IMG/VR virus record: IMGVR_UViG_3300027973_000044
Span: 17,924 to 81,923 of that record
From: a virus
Reading direction: 5' to 3' (one strand)
Length of the DNA: 64,000 nt
Under the pieces are notes generated by a model. That model saw only the letters and a list, made by a program, of their open reading frames with translations, did no database searches and was not told the DNA's origin. Shown in pieces: positions 8,159-15,470 of the stretch. The translations under genes were made by a program, and so were the position numbers. Numbering within the stretch: position 1 is the first letter of the stretch; each line of letters opens with the position of its first letter.

Positions 8159-9736
8159 ATGAGTAATGCGGTAATCGATAATTTATCTTTTGAAACAGGG
8201 TCAGAGCAGGTATACATTGGTGATACATACTATACATTTAACATGCAGCTAGTCAATAGTGATGGCAATAATGTTGGAATCAAATTTGGTAGTATTGTAG
8301 ATTTTGGTATAACTGATAGTATTACTAATTTTTTTGCAGAAGGTTATCTTATATTTCGAAATGATCTGGATGCTCTAGAGAGTGTTCAGAGCGTCTCGAC
8401 TGATGTTCGTGGAATGCCAGAAAATGCTTTTTCTCCATATGTTTTTCGTGGTGATGGTAGAGATTTGTTGGTGGTTAATATAAAACCAGCTATATCTGTG
8501 GATGACGGTGACCCTGTCAATACTATGGGTCAAAATACAAACAATAATTTTGCATTGAATTATATTTTCTCTATACACAACACTGAGGATATTATTTCTG
8601 AAAATAAAGATATGAAGCTCAAAAAGCTATACATACACGAGCAAAGTTTTCAAGTTTTAAATGAAAAAAATGCTTATTTTACAACAGGCAAGGTAAGAAG
8701 TGGTGGCAATTCTCCTGTAGGCACAAGTAATGGTGAAAGAAGTGTTGAAACAGGTGAAGCAATACGCACTTTACTATCTGAGGTACTTTCTAGAGACACA
8801 GATACGCAGCAAACTTTTGCAGCTGACTGGGATGTGGGTAGTAGCAAGATCTTCTATAGTAGCCCTGCAAACAACAAAGCAATCGATGATCTCTATTACC
8901 TATTAGATTATCATGTGAGTAGTAAAGAAAACGACTACTCTCCAGCTTTATTAAGAAAAGAAAAAAATAACACATGGTATTTGATACCCTTGACCAAGCT
9001 CTTTAAGACCGCTTACTATAAAGGCAATGAAAGCATGGGAAATCTAGGTGGAAGCAATCTTACAGAAAATTTTATAATTGCAAAGCCTAATAGTGGTGAT
9101 AGTCCACCGCTCACTGGTCCTGAAAGAAATCCCCAAGCTTCTCTATTTGCTAATAATTTTCCTGATTATTCCTATGCAGAGAATTTTGAAAATGCAGGCA
9201 TGATGTCTGATGCTAGCACCTTCGGAGTAACAACTCACATGGTTCACAATTATGATCCCAGTACCAAGACTTTTTCTATAGATATAACGGATAATAATAT
9301 TAATGATTCTATGAAGCTATACAAAAGAAATTTTGTTCAAACACAAAAAGGGATTGCTGGAAACTCTCCAGGTCAAAATTTTCCTCTGAATCAAATAAAA
9401 TCTCAAAATAAAAATATTAATCATGTGTTTAATCCTAATCCTGATCAAAATATTAGATTAAATTCTGGACGAAACAAGATACTACTCAACACAGTTTTTA
9501 ATAATAACACAATAGCATTTAGAACCAGAGGTAATACTGTGAGACAACCTGGTAAGTTTATTACTCTTGAGCGGAAAGATTTTGCAAATAACTCTACGTA
9601 TGATAATAAAATATACGGCACGTATCTTGTAGTTAGGGTTGATCATGTGTTTAAGAATGATCAATATTATAACTATATGGTGTGTACGAAGAGCTATTCT
9701 GCCGAACCCACAAGCAGCTCTAGCGACGTGATATGA
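8159..9736 (+). CDS. 27: Baseplate hub protein (gp27-like)
   Basis: Probably the gp27-type hub ring subunit, which links the tail tube to the central spike. It is 525 aa against 391 aa in T4. The N-terminal half has a beta-rich pattern with domain signatures such as FRGDGRDLLVVNIKP and NYIFSIHNTEDI. Near residue 235 is YSSPANNKAIDDLYYLLDYH, followed by ALLRKEKNNTWYLIPLTKLF, which resembles the gp27 segment where a paired domain senses ligand geometry. The C-terminal part (TFNNNTIAFRTRGNTVRQPG, then YGTYLVVRVDHVF) looks like a hub beta-barrel. AAGGGG lies just upstream of the ATG as a ribosome site. No gp5 lysozyme-spike domain is fused to it. Confidence 0.5.
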   Translation: MSNAVIDNLSFETGSEQVYIGDTYYTFNMQLVNSDGNNVGIKFGSIVDFGITDSITNFFAEGYLIFRNDLDALESVQSVSTDVRGMPENAFSPYVFRGDGRDLLVVNIKPAISVDDGDPVNTMGQNTNNNFALNYIFSIHNTEDIISENKDMKLKKLYIHEQSFQVLNEKNAYFTTGKVRSGGNSPVGTSNGERSVETGEAIRTLLSEVLSRDTDTQQTFAADWDVGSSKIFYSSPANNKAIDDLYYLLDYHVSSKENDYSPALLRKEKNNTWYLIPLTKLFKTAYYKGNESMGNLGGSNLTENFIIAKPNSGDSPPLTGPERNPQASLFANNFPDYSYAENFENAGMMSDASTFGVTTHMVHNYDPSTKTFSIDITDNNINDSMKLYKRNFVQTQKGIAGNSPGQNFPLNQIKSQNKNINHVFNPNPDQNIRLNSGRNKILLNTVFNNNTIAFRTRGNTVRQPGKFITLERKDFANNSTYDNKIYGTYLVVRVDHVFKNDQYYNYMVCTKSYSAEPTSSSSDVI

Positions 9737-10581
9737 ACAACAAGACAACCACAGACCCACAACTCACACAAATTAATCTTTTTTATAAGAAAGATTTCTA
9801 TCAAAAAGCTTCTAATTTTTTAAGTACCATACAGGATTACTCATCAGAACTAGAAACAGCTATTAATTTCAACAAGTCAAAAGTACAGAACGATCCAATC
9901 ACAGCACAAGCGGATTTCTTTGCAAATCTGGATAATCAAATGAAGAGCATGCAGCCACAGTTTGCTAGCTACTGGATTAATGCCTTTAATACAAGCTTAG
10001 ATCAAGTCAGAAACGAGGTACGTACGAAAATTGGTGACGGAACTTTCTTTAAGCCGTTTAGTGATAGCATTGGAAGTATTGCACGTGCAGAAAATTATTT
10101 TGATGATTCCACGCAATTGATTAGCGATATTCAGGGAAGTCAAATGATGACGCCATTGCGATATGGCTCTTCTTTGACGAACAAAATACACCCTGCAACC
10201 CTTTTGTTACACGGAGAAATGAGTAAAAAGACTAATTTAGTTTTCAGAAAAAATCTTCAAAATATTCAATCCAAGGTATCGTCGAGCACAAAAGCCCATG
10301 GCGATAACCTTGTTCCAGATACTGAACATTTCAAGAGAATGCAAGGAATCGTGAGTACATTGAACCAGAAAATTCAAAGTGAATATAAGGAACTCTACAG
10401 TGTAATAGATTTTTATTGTAAATATAATCCACGTGCTGCAACAAACAACTTACAATATGTACCGAATTATAATATTACAGTAAGTGTTGAGGGTAACCCA
10501 ATTAATCAAGATATTCTCTTTAATCAATTGCAAGACATCCAGAGTACACTTACGACGAAGAAAGTGTTGGGTGTAGGGTAA
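9733..10581 (+). CDS. Helical structural protein of unknown function
   Basis: I do not recognise this 282-aa protein. It is largely helical and polar (YKKDFYQKASNFLSTIQDYS, FNTSLDQVRNEVRTKIGDGT, FKRMQGIVSTLNQKIQSEYK), with no signal peptide, membrane segment or catalytic motif that I can see. It overlaps the gp27-like stop by ATGA, so it is translated with the hub genes, and its 3' end overlaps the convergent gp16-like gene by about 32 bp. A hub-associated or tail-assembly role (the slot of T4 gp28/gp29) is a guess from context. Confidence 0.75.
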   Translation: MNNKTTTDPQLTQINLFYKKDFYQKASNFLSTIQDYSSELETAINFNKSKVQNDPITAQADFFANLDNQMKSMQPQFASYWINAFNTSLDQVRNEVRTKIGDGTFFKPFSDSIGSIARAENYFDDSTQLISDIQGSQMMTPLRYGSSLTNKIHPATLLLHGEMSKKTNLVFRKNLQNIQSKVSSSTKAHGDNLVPDTEHFKRMQGIVSTLNQKIQSEYKELYSVIDFYCKYNPRAATNNLQYVPNYNITVSVEGNPINQDILFNQLQDIQSTLTTKKVLGVG

Positions 10582-11044
10582 CCGTCACTGCTTCGGCCTC
10601 AGCTTCAATTACCTTAGCATCTTCTAATATCTTTTTGAACACTTCATCCCTGGTTAAGAGCAATTTCTCATCTTTCTTGCTATCTTCTTTGAGCATTTTA
10701 CGCGATTCAATATCCATCACTTTTAAATCCTTGGCACTATCCCGCTTCATTTGTGTTATGTGAATATCTTTGATTATGGATAGAGCGCTAGAAACAGCCT
10801 TAAGCGCTTCCGATAGAGCTTCAACTTCTCGGCTCTCAGGATTACTCATGACGTATTCTTTCACACCTTCAACAATATCTAACCCCTGTGTAACAAGTTT
10901 ACCCGTACTGTTGAGTACGAAGTTTTCAAGATTTTCTCTTGGCAGATTGAAATCTGCCTTTTCAGCGACTTCTTTGCTTGTATTAGAACTTATCTTAAGT
11001 TGTTCAATCAGATCGTTTACGCTAAATTCTTTGTCATCAGCCAT
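10550..11044 (-). CDS. 16: Putative small terminase subunit (gp16-like)
   Basis: Candidate packaging recognition subunit that stimulates the large terminase. The 164-aa product from ATG 11044 equals T4 gp16 in length. Its middle (LENFVLNSTGKLVTQGLDIV, then SNPESREVEALSEALKAVSS, then IIKDIH) mirrors the gp16 core, where a helix pair around a P-R-x-x-E-x-x-x-x-L motif forms the oligomerisation coiled coil. The C-terminus is highly charged. The start codon upstream at 11068 is less likely, because a GATAAATA late box lies between the two ATGs, 4 nt from ATG 11044. It is antisense to all neighbours and away from gp17, unlike T4. Other small helical phage proteins cannot be excluded. Confidence 0.5.
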   Translation of the reverse strand: MADDKEFSVNDLIEQLKISSNTSKEVAEKADFNLPRENLENFVLNSTGKLVTQGLDIVEGVKEYVMSNPESREVEALSEALKAVSSALSIIKDIHITQMKRDSAKDLKVMDIESRKMLKEDSKKDEKLLLTRDEVFKKILEDAKVIEAEAEAVTVTLHPTLSSS

Positions 11045-11048
11045 ACTA

Positions 11049-11056
11049 TATTTATC
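11049..11056 (-). promoter_or_regulatory. Late-promoter-like box GATAAATA (minus strand)
   Basis: On the minus strand GATAAATA lies 4 nt before ATG 11044, one mismatch from TATAAATA. Confidence 0.45.
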
Positions 11057-11058
11057 AC

Positions 11059-11086
11059 TTGAAATCAAAGTACCATAAGATATAAT
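11059..11086 (+). promoter_or_regulatory. Sigma70-like promoter for dUTPase
   Basis: TTGAAA (11059-11064) and TATAAT (11081-11086) are separated by 16 bp and sit directly upstream of ATG 11093. The predicted transcript start coincides with the start codon. This type of promoter suits an early or middle nucleotide-metabolism operon, in contrast to the late boxes of the flanking structural genes. Confidence 0.55.
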
Positions 11087-11092
11087 CTTATT

Positions 11093-11536
11093 ATGAGCTT
11101 ACCTAACTACGTACCTTCAATAAGATTTGAGAAATTTCACCCAGATGCACAGCTACCCAAAAAGAACTTTGACACAGATTCAGGTTGGGATTTATTTGCT
11201 GTAGAGAGCATATCGATTCCACCTAGGAGCAGATTGGTCGTCCCAGCGGGCTTGAAGCTTGCTTACCTGGAGCCAGGATACTGGTTGAGTGTTGAATCTA
11301 GATCAGGATTAAGCTTCAAGAGCGGGGTGCTTGCCCACCCAGGTGTTATCGATCAAAATTATCGAGGAGATTTAGGTGTATTGCTCTATAATCATAATGA
11401 ACAGCCCTATCAAGTTAATAAGGGAGATAGAATTGCACAATTAGTTGTACACTATAATATTCACATGCAGGTTGATTGGGGCACGGTGCAAGCAACGGAT
11501 CGTGGAGCGAGTGGGTTTGGCAGTAGCGGTAAATAA
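11093..11536 (+). CDS. dut: dUTPase (dUTP diphosphatase)
   Basis: Hydrolyses dUTP to dUMP and pyrophosphate, keeping uracil out of phage DNA and supplying dUMP for dTTP synthesis. The 147 aa match the trimeric dUTPase family. All five motifs are present: SGWDLFA at 30-36 (motif I, with Trp in place of the usual Tyr), ESRSGLSFKSG at 68-78 (II), HPGVIDQNYRG with LYN at 82-100 (III), GDRIAQLVV at 111-119 (IV) and the C-terminal lid RGASGFGSSG at 137-146 (V). It has its own sigma70-like promoter and is followed one base later by the clamp loader gene, forming a two-gene replication operon set into the tail region. Confidence 0.96.
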   Translation: MSLPNYVPSIRFEKFHPDAQLPKKNFDTDSGWDLFAVESISIPPRSRLVVPAGLKLAYLEPGYWLSVESRSGLSFKSGVLAHPGVIDQNYRGDLGVLLYNHNEQPYQVNKGDRIAQLVVHYNIHMQVDWGTVQATDRGASGFGSSGK

Positions 11537-11537
11537 G

Positions 11538-12470
11538 ATGGACGTAGACAAGATCTGGACAGAGAAATACCGGCCACAAACCCTGGATGATATTGTACTC
11601 TCAGGTGGGACCAGAGAAATACTTGAATCATTTGTAAAGAATGATGAGATCCCTAATTTATTATTCTGTGGACATGCAGGTATAGGTAAAACGACCACTT
11701 CCAAGGTACTGATCAATTTACTGGACGCAGAAAATATATATCAGAATTGTTCTGAAGTAGGTATTGATGCAGTCCGAAATGATATTACTGGATTCAGCAG
11801 AACAAAGAGTTTCAATGGAAAGAAGAAGATTGTTTTGTTAGATGAGGTTGATGGAATGGCATCGATAGATGCTCAGAGATCTCTTAGAAACGTTCTGGAA
11901 GAATATGCAGGTCATTGTAGGTTTATTTTAACCTGCAATTATAAACACCGTGTTATTGTACCTCTGCAAAGCAGATGCCAGTCGATTGATTTAGATCCCA
12001 AGATTGCTGATGTTGTTAAGAGGTGTTATAATATATTAAAAATCGAGAAAATTAATATTGAAGAAGAGAATAAGACCAAATTAATCAATTTAATTAGAAA
12101 ATATTTTCCTGATATACGCAAGTGTATTAATGAAATGCAGAAGTTTAGCTCAACAGGGTCTTTGTTGATTCCAGATTTAAATATTCAAGATCAATTCTCC
12201 GAAAAGATCATTCAACTCGTTTTAACCAAGAAAGTATTGCAAGCTCGCAAATTTATCATCGAGAATGAAACTTCGTTTAATGGTGATTACCCTGTGCTCA
12301 TGAAGTTTGTCTTTGATAATATTTGCAATGGCAATTACGCATTAACAGAAAATCAGAAAAGACTCTGGCTTGTTACTATTGGTGAATACATGTATAGATC
12401 TGCTCTTGTTTTGGATCAAGAGATTAATTTTTATTGCTTACTATTAGCGTTGTCTGAGATTAGCGCTTAG
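11538..12470 (+). CDS. 44: Sliding clamp loader subunit (T4 gp44-like, RFC/AAA+)
   Basis: AAA+ ATPase that opens the gp45-type sliding clamp and loads it onto primer-template DNA for the phage polymerase. The 310-aa product begins MDVDKIWTEKYRPQTLDDIV, the RFC box. Walker A is GHAGIGKTTT (45-54), Walker B is IVLLDEVDG (98-106), and the SRC trans-acting arginine motif is at 145-147. T4 gp44 is 319 aa. The frame stays open upstream into the dUTPase, but ATG 11538, one base after the dUTPase stop, gives the family N-terminus. The clamp and gp62-type small subunit are not in this window. The 3' end overlaps the convergent gene by 11 bp. Confidence 0.93.
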   Translation: MDVDKIWTEKYRPQTLDDIVLSGGTREILESFVKNDEIPNLLFCGHAGIGKTTTSKVLINLLDAENIYQNCSEVGIDAVRNDITGFSRTKSFNGKKKIVLLDEVDGMASIDAQRSLRNVLEEYAGHCRFILTCNYKHRVIVPLQSRCQSIDLDPKIADVVKRCYNILKIEKINIEEENKTKLINLIRKYFPDIRKCINEMQKFSSTGSLLIPDLNIQDQFSEKIIQLVLTKKVLQARKFIIENETSFNGDYPVLMKFVFDNICNGNYALTENQKRLWLVTIGEYMYRSALVLDQEINFYCLLLALSEISA

Positions 12471-13062
12471 GTAGATAACGGGCTGTGCCCTTGGAAACGG
12501 CAGGATCCTTGACACCTTCTGCAGGAGAGCTAGGAATCTTAACATTTACATTATTAAGCTTGCGATCACCCTCAGAGTCCTTCTTATCACCCAGATCGCT
12601 TGTGCCTGTCTGTCGGTGCGGGGAAGTCATAATCTCGTCTTCATCCTTAATATCCACAGGCTTTGGTTCAATGTTTATGTCACCTTTTCTTTTTAAACTA
12701 TCTGGTACTGGGGCAAGATTTGGATAGGTATCAATATATGTCAAGAGATGTGCAGGTATTGTTAAAAATTCCTTATATATGCCTGGTGCAATCTCTAGAG
12801 TAACGTCAACCAAGAAAGATTCAGCTTCGTTCTGCACGTCACCTGAATGAATAGTGGGGCGAACAGCTTTGATAGCACTTACACGCATGTTTAAACCGCT
12901 ATCATTAAAATATTTGGCTCTTTCAACGTAGTTTTGACCTTGTTTACTGAAGAATTCGTCTTTAAATGCACCCTCGATAAACTTAACAAGATCCCCTGTT
13001 AGAAAGCCACCACGTGTAAACCGTTGAATAGAGGACTCATATAATTTGACGAACTTGTTCAT
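12460..13062 (-). CDS. Conserved T4-like phage protein, function unknown
   Basis: The 200-aa product starts MNKFVKLYESSIQRFTRGGF LTGDLVKF and has a conserved middle ending in DTYPNLAPVPDS. From memory this architecture recurs as a conserved hypothetical protein in marine T4-like phages, where it may be a minor virion or packaging-related protein. Residues 1-120 look folded. Residues 120-200 are charged and disordered (KRKGDINIEPKPVDIKDEDE). It is transcribed against its neighbours from its own exact late box, and its tail overlaps the end of the clamp loader gene. Confidence 0.75.
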   Translation of the reverse strand: MNKFVKLYESSIQRFTRGGFLTGDLVKFIEGAFKDEFFSKQGQNYVERAKYFNDSGLNMRVSAIKAVRPTIHSGDVQNEAESFLVDVTLEIAPGIYKEFLTIPAHLLTYIDTYPNLAPVPDSLKRKGDINIEPKPVDIKDEDEIMTSPHRQTGTSDLGDKKDSEGDRKLNNVNVKIPSSPAEGVKDPAVSKGTARYLPKR

Positions 13063-13068
13063 ATTACA

Positions 13069-13076
13069 TATTTATA
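13069..13076 (-). promoter_or_regulatory. Late promoter box TATAAATA (minus strand)
   Basis: An exact TATAAATA on the minus strand ends 6 nt before ATG 13062. With the + strand box at 13110-13117 it forms a divergent late promoter pair. Confidence 0.6.
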
Positions 13077-13109
13077 GTTTCATAACCACTTTTAGAACAA
13101 ATATCCATG

Positions 13110-13117
13110 TATAAATA
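13110..13117 (+). promoter_or_regulatory. Late promoter box TATAAATA
   Basis: An exact TATAAATA ends 5 nt before the gp25-like ATG at 13123, with no Shine-Dalgarno sequence. Confidence 0.6.
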
Positions 13118-13122
13118 ATTTT

Positions 13123-13590
13123 ATGGCAGCGATCGTTGTTAATGCTTTTAGCTTACCTGTTTCAGGGGCAATATATACGGATCTACTTTTGGATCTAAAG
13201 CTTAATTACACTCAAAACAAGCAACTAGGGAAAAGACGCGAGATCAAGGATTTACAGCGATCTGAGGATATTGGGGCTATTCAAAATAGCTTGTTCAATC
13301 TTTTTACAACTATGCCAGGTCAGAAAATACTTAACCCTATTTTTGGGTTGAACCTTGCACAATATCTATTTGTTCCGATATCTGTGACTCAAGCTAGAAT
13401 CATTGGTGAATCGATTTTTACAGGTATTAAGAAATTTGAACCTCGAGTACTTTTACGAAATATAAACGTTGAAACTGATTATGATAATAATCAATATAAT
13501 ATCTTCATGATAATTGATGTTCCTACGTTAAATATCCAAGGAGTAGGACTAAAAGGAGTATTAAACGATTCAGGATATTATTTTAATTAA
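13123..13590 (+). CDS. 25: Baseplate wedge protein (T4 gp25-like)
   Basis: Conserved wedge core protein of contractile injection systems that nucleates the sheath. The 155 aa compare with 132 aa in T4. The family signature is clear: a helical GAIQNSLFNLFTTMPGQKIL NP segment (51-72) and the EPR core motif at 106-108 (KKFEPRVLLRNINVE), followed by a beta hairpin. It opens the wedge gene group and is followed 2 bp later by gp6, as in many contractile-tail gene clusters. Confidence 0.88.
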   Translation: MAAIVVNAFSLPVSGAIYTDLLLDLKLNYTQNKQLGKRREIKDLQRSEDIGAIQNSLFNLFTTMPGQKILNPIFGLNLAQYLFVPISVTQARIIGESIFTGIKKFEPRVLLRNINVETDYDNNQYNIFMIIDVPTLNIQGVGLKGVLNDSGYYFN

Positions 13591-13592
13591 TT

Positions 13593-15467
13593 ATGAGCGA
13601 CATCACATCAAACCCATTTAATTTGCCTTTTAACGCCTATGCTGCGTTTGATGCAACAAATTTAAAAACACTCATGATACAGCGCCTCAATGAGGGCAAT
13701 GTATTTACAGATCAAATTTATGAGGGTAGTAATTTTAATAGCTTACTCGACGTGATTGCGTATAGCTATAATGTTCTACTTTTTTATCTCAACAAGACAG
13801 CGAGTGAGAGTATGTTTAGTCAAGCTCAGCTGTACGAGAACATGAACCGTATTGTTAAAGCACTTAATTATAATCCAATTGGATTTCAATCGAGTGTAGT
13901 TGCCTTTGAGGCTACAGCACCAACAACTCTTCCTGCAGGGGTATATACAATTCCAAGATATTCTTATTTCACTGTGAACGGTATACCATATTCTTTTGTA
14001 CAGGATGCAACGTTCATTAAAACAACAGACGCAAGAGAAGTACTTACTCAATTCAATAACTCGACTCTGTTATATCAAGGAATTTTTATACCATACCCTC
14101 TGTATGTTGCTAATGGCTCACCGTTTGAGGAATTTTCACTAGCAGCAGTTTCTGAGCAAGGTTCAAATGAATTGATAGATCATACAAATATCTATGTGTA
14201 TGTAACGAACGATGCAGGTCAATATGAACAATGGAATAGAGTTAATAGTCTATATCTAGAAGATCCAAATAGTAAGAGTTTTGAATGCAGGTTCAATGAA
14301 AACCAGAGATACACTATTAAGTTTGGAAATAATGTTAATGGCAAGCAGTTGAAACCAACTAGTGTTGTGTCTATTTTTTATCTCAAGAGCGATGGAACAG
14401 CGGGAGAAATTGGCCCTAATGTTCTTGACAATAATAAGTTATTCTTGTTTAACGAGCCACAATTCAACACAATTTTTAATGACATTAAGTCAAATCTAAC
14501 TTATGTAAATGCAGATCAAGCTGCAAATCTAACCTTCATAAATCCTGCAGCAAGTACAGCATTTACAAATGTAGAAGATGCATTAAGCATCAGAAGTAAT
14601 GCTGCTAACACATTCAAAACGCAGTACAGACTCATTACCACGAGTGACTTCGAAACTTTTATTAAAAATAATTTCAGCAATGTACTCAACGATGTTAAGG
14701 TAGTGAACAACTGGGAATATCTAGCTGAACACGTTAGATACCTTTACAATATTGGGCTTGAAGTACCTAATAACGATAGCCGGGTATTATTTAACCAAGT
14801 GACATTTGCTGATAGTTGTGACTTCAACAACATATATGTTTACGCTGTGCCAAAATTACAAAATAGTAATATGAATAGTACTAAATTAAGAAATAATTTT
14901 CTTGGAACAGGGTTAAAGGATAAGATCATTAATGAACTACTGGACGTAAAGATGACTACTTCGGAAATTGTTATTATGGATCCAGTGTATGTTGCAGTTG
15001 GTCTGGGTGTTGCTAGCAATGAAGAAATAAGCAACGACCTTCTGACATCAGATATTATTTCTGAAACCAAGCTAGTTATTGGAAGGTCTCCCAACAGTCG
15101 CTATTCTGAAAACGAGGTGAAAAACCAAGCGGTCAATATTCTCAAGGATTACTTTAGTGTGGAAAATGCTAAGCTTGGACAATTCATTAATCTTGATTTT
15201 CTTACAACTAAGATCTTCAACATCCCAGGGGTCACTTCTGTGAGCTGTACCCGGTCAGTGAATGGGCAACAAATTACAAGGAGTGGTCTCAGTTTATTAG
15301 TTTTTAACCCCGTCTATAGTGAGCCTGGAGAGGATATAAATGTAATCAATCAGAGTATTACCTTACCATATTTTAAGATTCCCTATATCTACAATCCGGA
15401 TGCTATCTTTGGCAATATCGAAATAGTTACACCTGATTCGCAGGAAGCTAGCTTACGGGAGTACTAA
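13593..15467 (+). CDS. 6: Baseplate wedge protein (T4 gp6-like)
   Basis: Main wedge scaffold that forms the inner baseplate ring with gp7 and gp53. The 624 aa are close to T4 gp6 (660 aa). The N-terminal part (LKTLMIQRLNEG, GSNFNSLLDVIAYSYNVLLF, ESMFSQAQLYENMNRIVKAL NY) is the characteristic gp6/J-like helix bundle. The central NAANTFKTQYRLITTSDFET and the C-terminal INLDFLTTKIFNIPGVTSVS are also typical. It comes directly after gp25, the standard order. Confidence 0.85.
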   Translation: MSDITSNPFNLPFNAYAAFDATNLKTLMIQRLNEGNVFTDQIYEGSNFNSLLDVIAYSYNVLLFYLNKTASESMFSQAQLYENMNRIVKALNYNPIGFQSSVVAFEATAPTTLPAGVYTIPRYSYFTVNGIPYSFVQDATFIKTTDAREVLTQFNNSTLLYQGIFIPYPLYVANGSPFEEFSLAAVSEQGSNELIDHTNIYVYVTNDAGQYEQWNRVNSLYLEDPNSKSFECRFNENQRYTIKFGNNVNGKQLKPTSVVSIFYLKSDGTAGEIGPNVLDNNKLFLFNEPQFNTIFNDIKSNLTYVNADQAANLTFINPAASTAFTNVEDALSIRSNAANTFKTQYRLITTSDFETFIKNNFSNVLNDVKVVNNWEYLAEHVRYLYNIGLEVPNNDSRVLFNQVTFADSCDFNNIYVYAVPKLQNSNMNSTKLRNNFLGTGLKDKIINELLDVKMTTSEIVIMDPVYVAVGLGVASNEEISNDLLTSDIISETKLVIGRSPNSRYSENEVKNQAVNILKDYFSVENAKLGQFINLDFLTTKIFNIPGVTSVSCTRSVNGQQITRSGLSLLVFNPVYSEPGEDINVINQSITLPYFKIPYIYNPDAIFGNIEIVTPDSQEASLREY

Positions 15468-15470
15468 TCT

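Noticed and set aside
10770-11078. 102-aa + strand frame inside the gp16-like gene
   Set aside because: Shadow of the minus-strand gene; composition is typical of an antisense frame (Ser/Leu-rich, no motif).
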